Of a stretch of DNA of 11,023 nucleotides, positions 1-7,045 are shown one piece after another. Under the pieces are notes generated by a model. It made no database searches. It saw nothing but the letters and a program-made list of their open reading frames with translations, and was not told the origin of the DNA. Both the position numbers and the translations under genes were made by a program. This DNA is from UBA5760 sp964649385 (lineage in GTDB: Bacteria > Chloroflexota > Dehalococcoidia > Dehalococcoidales > UBA5760), in contig CAZYRA010000032.1 in the NCBI GenBank assembly GCA_964649385.1, positions 1 to 11,023 on the forward strand. The letters run 5' to 3'. The stretch's first letter is position 1; each line of letters opens with the position of its first letter.

Positions 1-1461
1 CTTAATCTTCCCGGAACCAGTCCTGGGTATACTATCCACAAACTCAAACTTCTTGGGTAACTTAAAGTCAGCCAGATTTTGGCGACAGAGAGCAGATATT
101 TCTTCTTCGGTAACAACCTGACCGTCCTTAAGGACGATAAAGGCAGTAGGAATCAGTCCATCGGAGACACAGCCAACCCCCACATACGCTGCTTCAGCAA
201 CAGCGGGATGACTCAAGAGCACATCCTCGACATCCCAAGGGGAAATTTTCAGCCCCGATGGGGTTACTATTATGAACGATTTCTTTTCTACATATTCAAG
301 ATAACCATCTTCATCCACCCGAACCAAATCCCCGGTATAGAACCAGCCGTCTCTAATGACCTGAGCCGTGAGGTCGGGCGCCTTATAGTATTCTTTCATC
401 ATCCAGGGAGCCCTAAAAATAGCCTCGCCCACTTCGCCAGCAGCAACCCCCTCCCCACTATCAGCTATTACCCTGAAATCGCAAACCGGTTTGCCCACGG
501 TGCCTAGTTTATGGTCGTCCAGAGTACTCATAGACACAACGGAAAGCTCAGAAAGCCCATACGTCTCACAGAAAGTCAGACTGAGCTTGTCTTCCAGCAT
601 CTTCATAAGACGCAGTGATGATTTCGCCCCGGCTGACGAGGCAACCCTCAATGAACTAAGGTCATAGTCCTTGATGACCTTAGTAGGCATCATAGCTAGA
701 GCATTATACATTGCCGGAACCCCAAAAAGGATGCTGCCTCTTTCCTGCTCTACCGCCTCTAGAACAGCCCTGGGAGTGAAATGGGGGATTATTACCACAG
801 TGGCCCCTTTAATAATGGAACCGAAAAGGAGTTCGCTTAATCCCAAAAGGTAAAAGAAAGGAACCGGGTCGATAACCACATCTTCTCTGACTCTACGTAA
901 ACCTGCAGAAACTATGTCAGGGGTTCCCATAAGGGAAGCGTGGGTGTGTACCACACCCTTTTGCCTCCCCAACACTCCTGATGTATATATGATAGTAGCC
1001 GTATCCTCGTCATATATAGCGACATCAGGTGATATCGCAGAACCAGTAGCGATCATTGATTGATAATGTTCACCATCAACCTCCAGAACATGCTGGAGCC
1101 GGGGGATACCGGGTAGGAAAACAGAAAGCATCTGGGAAAAACTTCGTTCTGTTATCAGTACTTCAGCATCGGAATCACACAATAAAGAAGCAATCTCAGG
1201 TGCCTTCAGCATAGGGCTGAGGAGTATGGCTACGCCACCGGCCTTAATAATGCCGAAATAGTTGATACCCCAATCAGGGCTGTGGGACATTAAGATAGCA
1301 ACATGATCATTTTTCCTTACCCCTAATCCGATAAGGGCATTGGCTACCCGGTTAGAAGACTCGTCTAGCTCCTGATAGGTAATCCTCCGTGGGCCAAGAA
1401 CAAGGGCATTTCGCTGCGGCGCTTCGCGAGCAGTCACCTCCAGCGCCTGTTTCAGATTCAT
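1..1461 (-). CDS. AMP-dependent acyl-CoA synthetase/ligase-like protein (C-terminus cut by window edge)
   Basis: This reads as one open frame of 487 codons from ATG at 1461 to the left edge, so only the last few to about 30 residues are missing. A TGAGGA Shine-Dalgarno (1468-1473) lies 6 nt upstream of the ATG. The ANL superfamily activates a carboxylic acid as acyl-AMP and then transfers it, usually to CoA. Visible motifs are A3 as YTSGVLGRQKG (residues 159-169), A5 as YGLSE (301-305), A7 as YTGD (375-378) and A10 as PRTGSGKI (479-486) with the catalytic Lys at 485. Several key positions are altered. The P-loop usually reads SGTTGxPKG but here reads SGVLGRQKG. The 'PFFH' segment reads PFFY (201-204). 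The A8 hinge, usually GRxK/D, reads EKKSF (392-396). The fold assignment is firm; the acid substrate, and whether the enzyme is fully active, cannot be told. It is divergent from the U32 gene at 1712. Confidence 0.88.
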   Translation of the reverse strand, partial: MNLKQALEVTAREAPQRNALVLGPRRITYQELDESSNRVANALIGLGVRKNDHVAILMSHSPDWGINYFGIIKAGGVAILLSPMLKAPEIASLLCDSDAEVLITERSFSQMLSVFLPGIPRLQHVLEVDGEHYQSMIATGSAISPDVAIYDEDTATIIYTSGVLGRQKGVVHTHASLMGTPDIVSAGLRRVREDVVIDPVPFFYLLGLSELLFGSIIKGATVVIIPHFTPRAVLEAVEQERGSILFGVPAMYNALAMMPTKVIKDYDLSSLRVASSAGAKSSLRLMKMLEDKLSLTFCETYGLSELSVVSMSTLDDHKLGTVGKPVCDFRVIADSGEGVAAGEVGEAIFRAPWMMKEYYKAPDLTAQVIRDGWFYTGDLVRVDEDGYLEYVEKKSFIIVTPSGLKISPWDVEDVLLSHPAVAEAAYVGVGCVSDGLIPTAFIVLKDGQVVTEEEISALCRQNLADFKLPKKFEFVDSIPRTGSGKIK

Positions 1462-1504
1462 GGCAAATCCTCACAAATCAGTGGATAAACAATTGATTTA
1501 CGTA

Positions 1505-1531
1505 TTGACAAACTACTTCTCTCGATATAAT
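1505..1531 (+). promoter_or_regulatory. Candidate distal promoter of the U32 gene
   Basis: A perfect TTGACA (1505-1510) is followed by a perfect TATAAT (1526-1531). The spacer is only 15 bp; shifting the -10 to TAATAT (1528-1533) gives 17 bp. Transcription from here would give the U32 gene a leader of about 170 nt that includes the short frame at 1559-1618. The same AT-rich stretch also contains minus-strand elements (TTGTCA at 1511-1506, TATATT-like sequence on the complement) that could drive the divergent ligase. No clear best choice exists for that strand. Confidence 0.5.
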
Positions 1532-1558
1532 ATACATTACAAGGCTAGTTGTTGTACA

Positions 1559-1618
1559 ATGAAGTTATTAGCTTATTGTAGTGTATATCCTGAGGAGCTG
1601 GCCTATCTGTATTCTTGA
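1559..1618 (+). other. Possible 19-codon leader peptide frame upstream of the U32 gene
   Basis: ATG at 1559 opens MKLLAYCSVYPEELAYLYS and stops at TGA (1616-1618). It is in the same reading frame as the U32 gene at 1712 but is separated from it by further stops. It contains four tyrosines in 19 residues. No Shine-Dalgarno is visible before the ATG. Its start, MKLLA, resembles the start of U32 proteins, so it could be a decayed upstream start, a regulatory leader or chance. It would be transcribed only from the distal promoter. Confidence 0.2.
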
Positions 1619-1636
1619 AAGTGAGCATTTTGGGGC

Positions 1637-1665
1637 TTGACAAAATGTTGTTCTATCTGTAGTAT
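1637..1665 (+). promoter_or_regulatory. Candidate proximal promoter of the U32 gene
   Basis: TTGACA (1637-1642) and TAGTAT (1660-1665, 4 of 6 to consensus) are separated by exactly 17 bp. The expected start lies near 1672, leaving a leader of about 40 nt before the ATG at 1712. This is the better-spaced of the two plus-strand promoter candidates in the divergent gap. Confidence 0.55.
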
Positions 1666-1711
1666 CTTTAGAACGATGTTTACCGCTAGCCTCAGAGTGA
1701 AATAAATAAAT

Positions 1712-2878
1712 ATGCAGTTATTATTGCCAACGAACTGGGATAGGGATCTAATACCCCTTTTAAGTGAGACGAAGGCAGATATCGAGTTGTACGGCGTATT
1801 GCCTACCTCGATGATTGGGAGTGGAGGTTCTGGCCCCGATATTCCACAGATGACAGCAAAGGACGCGGAAGAGTACATCAAGCTGGCGCATTCCGCAGGT
1901 TTCAAATTCAATTACCTCCTCAATGCCCCCTGCCTCAATAATATGGAGTGGCATGAGGACACCCATCAGGAGTTACTGCAGCACCTGGAGTGGCTCAGTA
2001 ATATCGAAGTGGATAGCGTTACCGTGGCTATCCCGTACTTGATAGAGCTTATCAAGTGTCAGTTCCCCAACCTTAAAGTAGAGGCATCAACTATAACCCA
2101 TGTAAACAGTGTTGCCCGGGCGAAGTTCGTTGAATCACTGGGGGTTGATGCCATTATGCTGGACGCTAACATAAACCGGGATTTCAAACTCCTCAAGGCG
2201 ATTAGAAGCGCGGTAAAGTGTGAGCTTGGAATGCTGACAAATAGCCTTTGCCTCTACCAGTGTCCCTACGAGTACTATCACAACAATACCATGGGCCATG
2301 CCAGTCAATGTCAAAACCAACTCAGTGGTTTCTATATGGACTACTGTGTACTTCATTGTGCTCTGGAAAGCCTCACCGATAAGTCTCAGCTCATTAAGGC
2401 TCGCTGGATAAGGCCGGAAGATATACATATCTACCAAGAGATGGGTATTGATTTCTTCAAAATTGGCGGGAGGGCGATGTCAACAAGGTGGATTGTCAAT
2501 GCAACTAAGGCGTATGCTTCATTAAGTTATCCGGGTAACCTGTACGATATCTTAAGTGCCCTCACCTCTAAGTTGAGAAGCTCAGAGTCGAATCTACCCA
2601 GTACCCAAACCAGCGCAATAGCTTCACCACCAAAGGTGTACATCGATAACCAGTCCCTGGATGGTTTTATCGATTTCTTCAAGAAGCAGGATTGCCTCTC
2701 CGGATGCAGTAACTGCAATTATTGTCAGGAAATAGCCGATAAGGTTGTTAGGGTTGACCGCGACGAAGCAGATAAATATATGTCCGTACTCAAAAATCTG
2801 CTGGGTGAGCTAAATAGCAGCAGCATGTTTAGAGCCAGAGAGTTCTACACCACCAGTAATATCAGCACAAGAGCATAA
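1712..2878 (+). CDS. U32-family (UbiU/UbiV/TrhP/RlhA-like) protein with extra C-terminal Cys cluster
   Basis: A 388-residue protein of the 'peptidase U32' superfamily. Several members are now known to act in anaerobic ubiquinone hydroxylation (UbiU/UbiV) or in RNA hydroxylation (TrhP, RlhA), with an Fe-S cluster and prephenate involved, rather than as proteases. Family features seen are the N-terminal LLLPTNWD, a NAPC motif (71-74), two CxxxC pairs (C180/C184 in LCLYQCPYEYY and C212/C216 in YCVLHC), and KIGGRAMSTRW near 250-260. These cysteines are the likely Fe-S ligands. After a low-complexity Ser/Thr linker (about 289-305), a second domain carries C328-x3-C332-x2-C335-x2-C338, which looks like another metal site. 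The start is the first ATG after an in-frame stop (1703-1705). The Shine-Dalgarno is weak. It is divergent from the acyl-CoA synthetase-like gene. The substrate is unknown, and ubiquinone is not assumed. Confidence 0.8.
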   Translation: MQLLLPTNWDRDLIPLLSETKADIELYGVLPTSMIGSGGSGPDIPQMTAKDAEEYIKLAHSAGFKFNYLLNAPCLNNMEWHEDTHQELLQHLEWLSNIEVDSVTVAIPYLIELIKCQFPNLKVEASTITHVNSVARAKFVESLGVDAIMLDANINRDFKLLKAIRSAVKCELGMLTNSLCLYQCPYEYYHNNTMGHASQCQNQLSGFYMDYCVLHCALESLTDKSQLIKARWIRPEDIHIYQEMGIDFFKIGGRAMSTRWIVNATKAYASLSYPGNLYDILSALTSKLRSSESNLPSTQTSAIASPPKVYIDNQSLDGFIDFFKKQDCLSGCSNCNYCQEIADKVVRVDRDEADKYMSVLKNLLGELNSSSMFRAREFYTTSNISTRA

Positions 2879-3056
2879 CATCAAGACTCAGTTCAAGCAG
2901 TTCGACTTCAATGCCAATCAGCTATACTATAATATAGTCCCCGCAACCCGGATATCCAAGCTGTTCATAACCGACTAGAGTCTCAAGTATCACCTCGCCC
3001 ATTTCGTAGATCAATCCCTAGCTAAAAGACACCATATCCCACTCAGCCACAGACCA

Positions 3057-3073
3057 AGGTGTGGTAAACACCT
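3057..3073. repeat. Short perfect inverted repeat (6-bp arms)
   Basis: AGGTGT (3057-3062) and ACACCT (3068-3073) flank the 5-nt loop GGTAA. There is no T-run on either side, so it is not a standard intrinsic terminator. It lies just downstream of the stop of the small minus-strand ORF (3088), so it could act as an mRNA 3'-end hairpin for it. It may also be chance. Confidence 0.3.
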
Positions 3074-3087
3074 CACTTCGGGGGTTC

Positions 3088-3204
3088 CTATAGGCTACTC
3101 CTGGTTCGGTTCCACAGATAGGCATACCTCTCCCTATCAGACATAATAAGCCACCGCATCCGAAACAAAATCCTTTTCAGGTAATAGACTATTTCCGTAA
3201 TCAT
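3088..3204 (-). CDS. Candidate small basic protein, 38 aa
   Basis: ATG at 3204 is preceded by a very strong Shine-Dalgarno (AGGAGGGGAGG on the minus strand, 3212-3222). The GGAGG core lies 7 nt from the start, among the best ribosome sites in the window. The 38-residue product begins MITEIVYYLKRILFRMRW, an amphipathic, Arg/Lys-rich and aromatic segment. It continues with LIMSDRERYAYLWNRTRSSL and ends at TAG (3088-3090). An AT-rich TATATTATAG segment lies 20-30 nt upstream of the Shine-Dalgarno. I do not recognise the family. An N-terminal amphipathic or membrane-associated helix is plausible. The support is the ribosome site and the protein-like composition, so this is a candidate rather than a certain gene. 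Confidence 0.45.
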   Translation of the reverse strand: MITEIVYYLKRILFRMRWLIMSDRERYAYLWNRTRSSL

Positions 3205-3316
3205 GGTACTGCCTCCCCTCCTAAATCCCTATAATATATAACGCCAGGCATAACAAAAGGTTAGGACAAAACAGCTAAACGCCATCGGGAGATGAAGAAA
3301 TAGGGGTTGTGTTACT

Positions 3317-4726
3317 ATGAAAAGACGATACAACTCTGGAGTGTGGATGAGCAGGACAGCAAGCAAAAAAACGAGGGGGATGGCGTTAATCGTTGTTTCA
3401 TTAAGCTCTTTCCTGGCGGCGTTTATGGGCTCTGCAGTTAATATAGCTCTGCCCTCAATTGGTAGAGAATTTCATATGGATGCCGTGTCGTTAGGCTGGG
3501 TAACTACCTCTTTCATTTTAGCCTCAGTAATGTCTCTTGTCCCCTTTGGACGACTCGCCGACATACATGGGCGAAAGAAGATTCTCACCTACGGTGTACT
3601 TACCTACACTACTTCATCACTCCTCTTATCGTTTGCCCATTCCGCCAATCTACTGATTTCATTACGGTTCGTCCAGGGCATTGGTAGCGCTATGATATTC
3701 GCTACCGGGGTAGCCATCGTAAGCTCAGTTTTTCCATCAGCAGAGAGGGGTAGAGCACTGGGAATAAGTGTTGCTATGACATACGCAGGACTTTCCCTTG
3801 GTCCCGTCCTAGGTGGATTGCTGACTCAGCACTTCGGCTGGAGAAGTATCTTCCTGTCCACTATACCTCTAGGTATAATAACTATGATCCTGATTCGATG
3901 GAAAATAAAGGGGGAGTGGGCTGAAGCGAAAGGGGAGAAATTCGACCGCAGCGGCGCTGCAATCTATGGGCTTACCCTGGTAGGAATAATATATGGTTTT
4001 TCCCGACTCCCTGATACACTGGGTATCGGGCTGCTGATAGCAGGTATATCAGGGGCTCTCTACTTTGTCAGGCGAGGAATAAAGGTTAAGCATCCGCTTC
4101 TGGATATAGACCTCTTTAGAAAGAGTCGGGTCTTTGCTTTCTCGAACTTAGCAACACTTCTCAACTACAGCGGATTATTTGCCGTCAGTTTCCTGTTAAG
4201 CCTCTACTTACAGTACATAAAAGGACTCAATCCACAAAGTGCAGGCCTCATCCTGGTAGCTATGCCGGCAGTACAAGCCATTTTCTCACCACTCACCGGC
4301 AGACTTTCTGACCGGGTTGAACCAAGGATACTCGCCTCAATCGGGATGGGGCTGAATGCTGTAGGGTTGTCCATACTCATTTTTATCAGTGAAGAAACCG
4401 GGCTGGGCTTCATCATCGGTATTTTAGTCCTTATGGGTGCCGGTTTTGCTCTTTTCGCTTCCCCCAATACCAATGCCATAATGAGTTCCGTCAAACAAAG
4501 GTTCTACGGGGTAGCCTCAGCAACAATGGCAACAATGCGACAGGTTGGAATGAGTTTTAGTATGGGAATTACAATGCTGCTATTTGCCCTCTATATCGGC
4601 AGGGTAGAAATTACGCCGGAACACTACCCGTTACTTTTGAACAGCACCAAAATAGCATTCACAATTTTTACCGGCCTGTGTATCGCAGGTATCTTTGCTT
4701 CACTGGCAAGAGGCAATACACGATAG
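3317..4726 (+). CDS. MFS transporter, DHA2 (14-TM) drug:H+ antiporter type
   Basis: An inner-membrane major facilitator of 469 residues (459 from the alternative start). About 14 hydrophobic segments can be counted, as in the EmrB/QacA (DHA2) group that exports drugs or other small molecules using the proton gradient. Motif A reads GRLADIHGRKKIL (residues about 78-90). The antiporter motif C reads GLSLGPVLGG (about 158-167). The TM1 segment FMGSAVNIALPSIG lacks the Asp of the usual DHA2 'LDxTIVNVALP' motif, having Met at that place; as I recall it, archaeal methanogen transporters of this group share that feature. Two starts are possible: ATG 3317 with little Shine-Dalgarno, and ATG 3347 (residue 11) with GGAG (3338-3341) 5 nt upstream. 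The second may be the true start. The substrate cannot be predicted. Confidence 0.9.
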   Translation: MKRRYNSGVWMSRTASKKTRGMALIVVSLSSFLAAFMGSAVNIALPSIGREFHMDAVSLGWVTTSFILASVMSLVPFGRLADIHGRKKILTYGVLTYTTSSLLLSFAHSANLLISLRFVQGIGSAMIFATGVAIVSSVFPSAERGRALGISVAMTYAGLSLGPVLGGLLTQHFGWRSIFLSTIPLGIITMILIRWKIKGEWAEAKGEKFDRSGAAIYGLTLVGIIYGFSRLPDTLGIGLLIAGISGALYFVRRGIKVKHPLLDIDLFRKSRVFAFSNLATLLNYSGLFAVSFLLSLYLQYIKGLNPQSAGLILVAMPAVQAIFSPLTGRLSDRVEPRILASIGMGLNAVGLSILIFISEETGLGFIIGILVLMGAGFALFASPNTNAIMSSVKQRFYGVASATMATMRQVGMSFSMGITMLLFALYIGRVEITPEHYPLLLNSTKIAFTIFTGLCIAGIFASLARGNTR

Positions 4727-4792
4727 GAATATTTATCAGCATAAACTACCAACTTCCTACCCCGATTCAGGCTATAAAGAGCCGATTGGACT

Positions 4793-4821
4793 TTGCACCA
4801 GTAACCACGTTACGCTATACT
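4793..4821 (+). promoter_or_regulatory. Promoter of the rel-rpsT operon
   Basis: TTGCAC (4793-4798) and TATACT (4816-4821) are spaced by exactly 17 bp. The expected transcript start is near 4828, giving a leader of about 28 nt to the GTG start at 4856. The spacer contains an interrupted inverted repeat, GTAAC-CAC-GTTAC (4801-4813), which could be an operator. Confidence 0.6.
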
Positions 4822-4855
4822 TAAAACATAATCCTAGCTGTTGGTAAGGTGGGCG

Positions 4856-7045
4856 GTGAGTTTTAATCAACTAAAAACCAAGGCTGAGGAATATCTTCCG
4901 CCGGAAAAGCTAGCCCTACTTGAAAGCGCTTACAACTTTGCCAAGAAAGCCCACGAAGGACAGCTGCGCATATCAGGTGAACCCTATCTGGAGCACCCAA
5001 TACAGACCGCGTTAATCCTGGCCGAACTCCAACTTGATGCCAACTCCATAGCCGCCGCCCTACTGCATGATGTTCCGGAGGACTGCGAGATACCGCTTTC
5101 CGATATTGAGGTCACCTTTGGAGCCGAAATAGCCAAGCTGGTTGATGGCGTCACCAAGCTGAGCAAACTCTCCTTATCAGGAGACAATGTCTTCACATCC
5201 ACAAGTGAACAGCAGATGGAAAACTTAAGAAAGATGCTGGTAGCCATGGCTGAGGACATTCGCGTAGTATTTATAAAACTAGCTGATAGATTACACAATA
5301 TGCGAACACTGAATGTGCTACCACCGGAGAAACAGCGCAGGATTGCACGGGAGACCTTAGAAATATATGCTCCTTTATCCCACCGCCTGGGGATATGGGA
5401 GTTAAAGTGGCAGATGGAAGACCTCTCCTTCCGATATCTGGAGCCGGAGAAATATCGGAAAGTGGCCAGACTCATTGCTGCCCGGCGTGCCCAACGGGAG
5501 AGCGTAATAGCACAGGTAATTCAAATCCTGGGGGCCGAGTTTGACAGGATAGGTCTGAAAGCCGAGATATCAGGTCGGCCCAAGCATATCTACAGTATAC
5601 ATCAGAAAATAGAGAGGTATGCCGCCCTGGGAAAAAATTTTGATAATATACACGACCTCCTTGCCATTCGAGTGCTGGTTGAGGCCGTACCTGATTGTTA
5701 TAGTGCTGTAGGTATTATCCACAACTTGTGGCGTCCTTTACCCGGTGATTTTGATGACTATATCGCTAACCCCAAACCGAACGGGTATCAATCCCTACAC
5801 ACGGTGGTAATGTACGGCGCTACACCTCTGGAAATACAGATTCGTACCTATCAGATGCACTATATTGCCGGGTTTGGGGTAGCGGCCCACTGGCGCTACA
5901 AGGAAGGGAAAACGAAAGACCTACACTTTGAGGAGAGAATAGGCTGGCTTCGCCAGTTAATCGAGTGGCGGCGAGATCTAAGTGGTGCTGAAGAGTTCCT
6001 GGAATCGGTCAAGACTGACATATTCATTGACCAGGTTTTTGCTTACACCCCTAAGGGCGAGATTAAGGATTTGCCCAAGGGTGCTACCCCCTTAGATTTT
6101 GCCTATCGTATTCATACTGAGATGGGACACCGCTGCATAGGGGCCAGGGTTAACGGTAGGTTGGTACCACTAAATTATCAAATCAAAAATGGTGACGTAG
6201 TGGACGTTATGACCACCAAAGGGGATAAGAAACCAAGCCTGGATTGGCTAAACCACCAATTAGGCTATATTCAAACTTCTCATGCCAGGGGAAAGATACG
6301 GCAGTGGTTTAGAAAACAGGAGCGCACGGAGAATATTGAGCGTGGTCGGGAGCTTCTGGAAAAGGAGATGAGACGACTGGGTATAAAGCTCAGCAGCCGA
6401 GAGGAGTTAGCCAAACTATTCAAATACGACGACCTGGACGACTTTCTGGCAGCCATCGGCTACGGCGGTATTTCTACCCATCAGATTGCTGTAAAGCTAT
6501 CCGCCCAGCAGGAACAACCCAAAGGAATAACTGGAGTGTCCCTACCCAAGCGGATGGTGCCGACTGTTACTGTGTTAGGTGTGGGGGATATGCTGACCCA
6601 CCTAGCCGAGTGTTGTCATCCCGTACCCGGCGATAAGATTATCGGCTACATCACCCGCAGCCGGGGGGTGTCAATCCACCGCCAAGACTGTTATAATATA
6701 ATTCACGAGGATGAGAAGGAAAGGCTGGTTTCGGTGGACTGGGGAAGCACTGATGCGCTGTATCCAGTCAATATTCGGGTTGAAGTTTGGGATAAGGTAG
6801 GAGTGATGCGTGACATCACCACGATTGTGGCTGAGGAGAAGGTTAATATCGCGGCTGCCAGCTCTGTTCGACACGATGACCATACTGTCACCGAGTATTT
6901 TACTTTAGAAACAAATGGTCTGGCTCAGCTAAGTCGGGTGATGGGGAAAATCGAGGGAGCCAGAGGGGTGATAAGTGTCACCCGAGTGGGAAGTGGAACG
7001 ACCACAAAAACTAGCCCCTCGACTCGAGCTAATCAAAACAACTAG
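4856..7045 (+). CDS. rel: Bifunctional (p)ppGpp synthetase/hydrolase (Rel/SpoT family)
   Basis: This cytosolic alarmone enzyme of the stringent response makes (p)ppGpp from GTP/GDP and ATP and also hydrolyses it. From GTG 4856 it has 729 residues, the usual long-RSH length. The HD hydrolase domain is intact: H47, the HDVPED motif (71-76), and D144 and N148 in DRLHN. The synthetase domain is intact too: GRPKHIYSIHQK (240-251), D267 in DLLAIRV, NPKPNGYQSLH (305-315) and E326 in EIQIRT. A TGS domain follows (about 389-455), then a Cys-containing segment with CCHPVPGD (586-593) and a C-terminal ACT domain (about 636-710). Both active sites look functional, so it is probably the main RSH enzyme. 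GTG 4856 is preferred because TAAGG lies 6 nt upstream. The in-frame TTG at 4841 has no ribosome site. It is followed closely by rpsT (11-nt gap), so the two form one operon. Confidence 0.95.
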   Translation: MSFNQLKTKAEEYLPPEKLALLESAYNFAKKAHEGQLRISGEPYLEHPIQTALILAELQLDANSIAAALLHDVPEDCEIPLSDIEVTFGAEIAKLVDGVTKLSKLSLSGDNVFTSTSEQQMENLRKMLVAMAEDIRVVFIKLADRLHNMRTLNVLPPEKQRRIARETLEIYAPLSHRLGIWELKWQMEDLSFRYLEPEKYRKVARLIAARRAQRESVIAQVIQILGAEFDRIGLKAEISGRPKHIYSIHQKIERYAALGKNFDNIHDLLAIRVLVEAVPDCYSAVGIIHNLWRPLPGDFDDYIANPKPNGYQSLHTVVMYGATPLEIQIRTYQMHYIAGFGVAAHWRYKEGKTKDLHFEERIGWLRQLIEWRRDLSGAEEFLESVKTDIFIDQVFAYTPKGEIKDLPKGATPLDFAYRIHTEMGHRCIGARVNGRLVPLNYQIKNGDVVDVMTTKGDKKPSLDWLNHQLGYIQTSHARGKIRQWFRKQERTENIERGRELLEKEMRRLGIKLSSREELAKLFKYDDLDDFLAAIGYGGISTHQIAVKLSAQQEQPKGITGVSLPKRMVPTVTVLGVGDMLTHLAECCHPVPGDKIIGYITRSRGVSIHRQDCYNIIHEDEKERLVSVDWGSTDALYPVNIRVEVWDKVGVMRDITTIVAEEKVNIAAASSVRHDDHTVTEYFTLETNGLAQLSRVMGKIEGARGVISVTRVGSGTTTKTSPSTRANQNN

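Larger units (their letters stand above)
2879..3316. other. 438-bp gap without a long gene; holds short minus-strand frames
   Basis: No frame longer than about 40 codons beginning at a normal start codon is present on either strand. No hairpin with a T-run that would serve as a terminator for the U32 gene was found. The minus strand carries the small ORF 3088-3204 and an overlapping frame interrupted by one TAG (2922-3125). A perfect 6-bp inverted repeat (AGGTGT / ACACCT, 5-nt loop) lies at 3057-3073. The AT-rich segment 3228-3242 has TATAAT-like elements on both strands and probably serves as a bidirectional promoter for the small ORF and the MFS gene. Confidence 0.6.

Noticed and set aside
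79..507. Open plus-strand frame of 142 codons antisense to the ligase gene
   Set aside because: No domain-like motifs; the minus strand reads through the same bases as an ANL-family protein with A7 and A8 regions, so this is a shadow frame.
1603..1911. Minus-strand frame crossing the divergent gap into the U32 gene
   Set aside because: It is antisense to a well-supported U32 protein and has no recognisable motifs.
2926..2938. ACTAT-AAT-ATAGT palindrome after the U32 gene as terminator or promoter
   Set aside because: The stem is short and AT-only apart from one pair, with no T-run; the TATAAT inside it has no -35 at proper spacing.
3018..3020. Amber readthrough (pyrrolysine-like) in the 2922-3125 frame
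   Set aside because: No UAG-decoding machinery or methylamine methyltransferase context is present; a broken or accidental frame is simpler.
4841..4855. TTG at 4841 as start of rel
   Set aside because: No ribosome site before it. TAAGG upstream of GTG 4856 fits better and gives the usual N-terminus.
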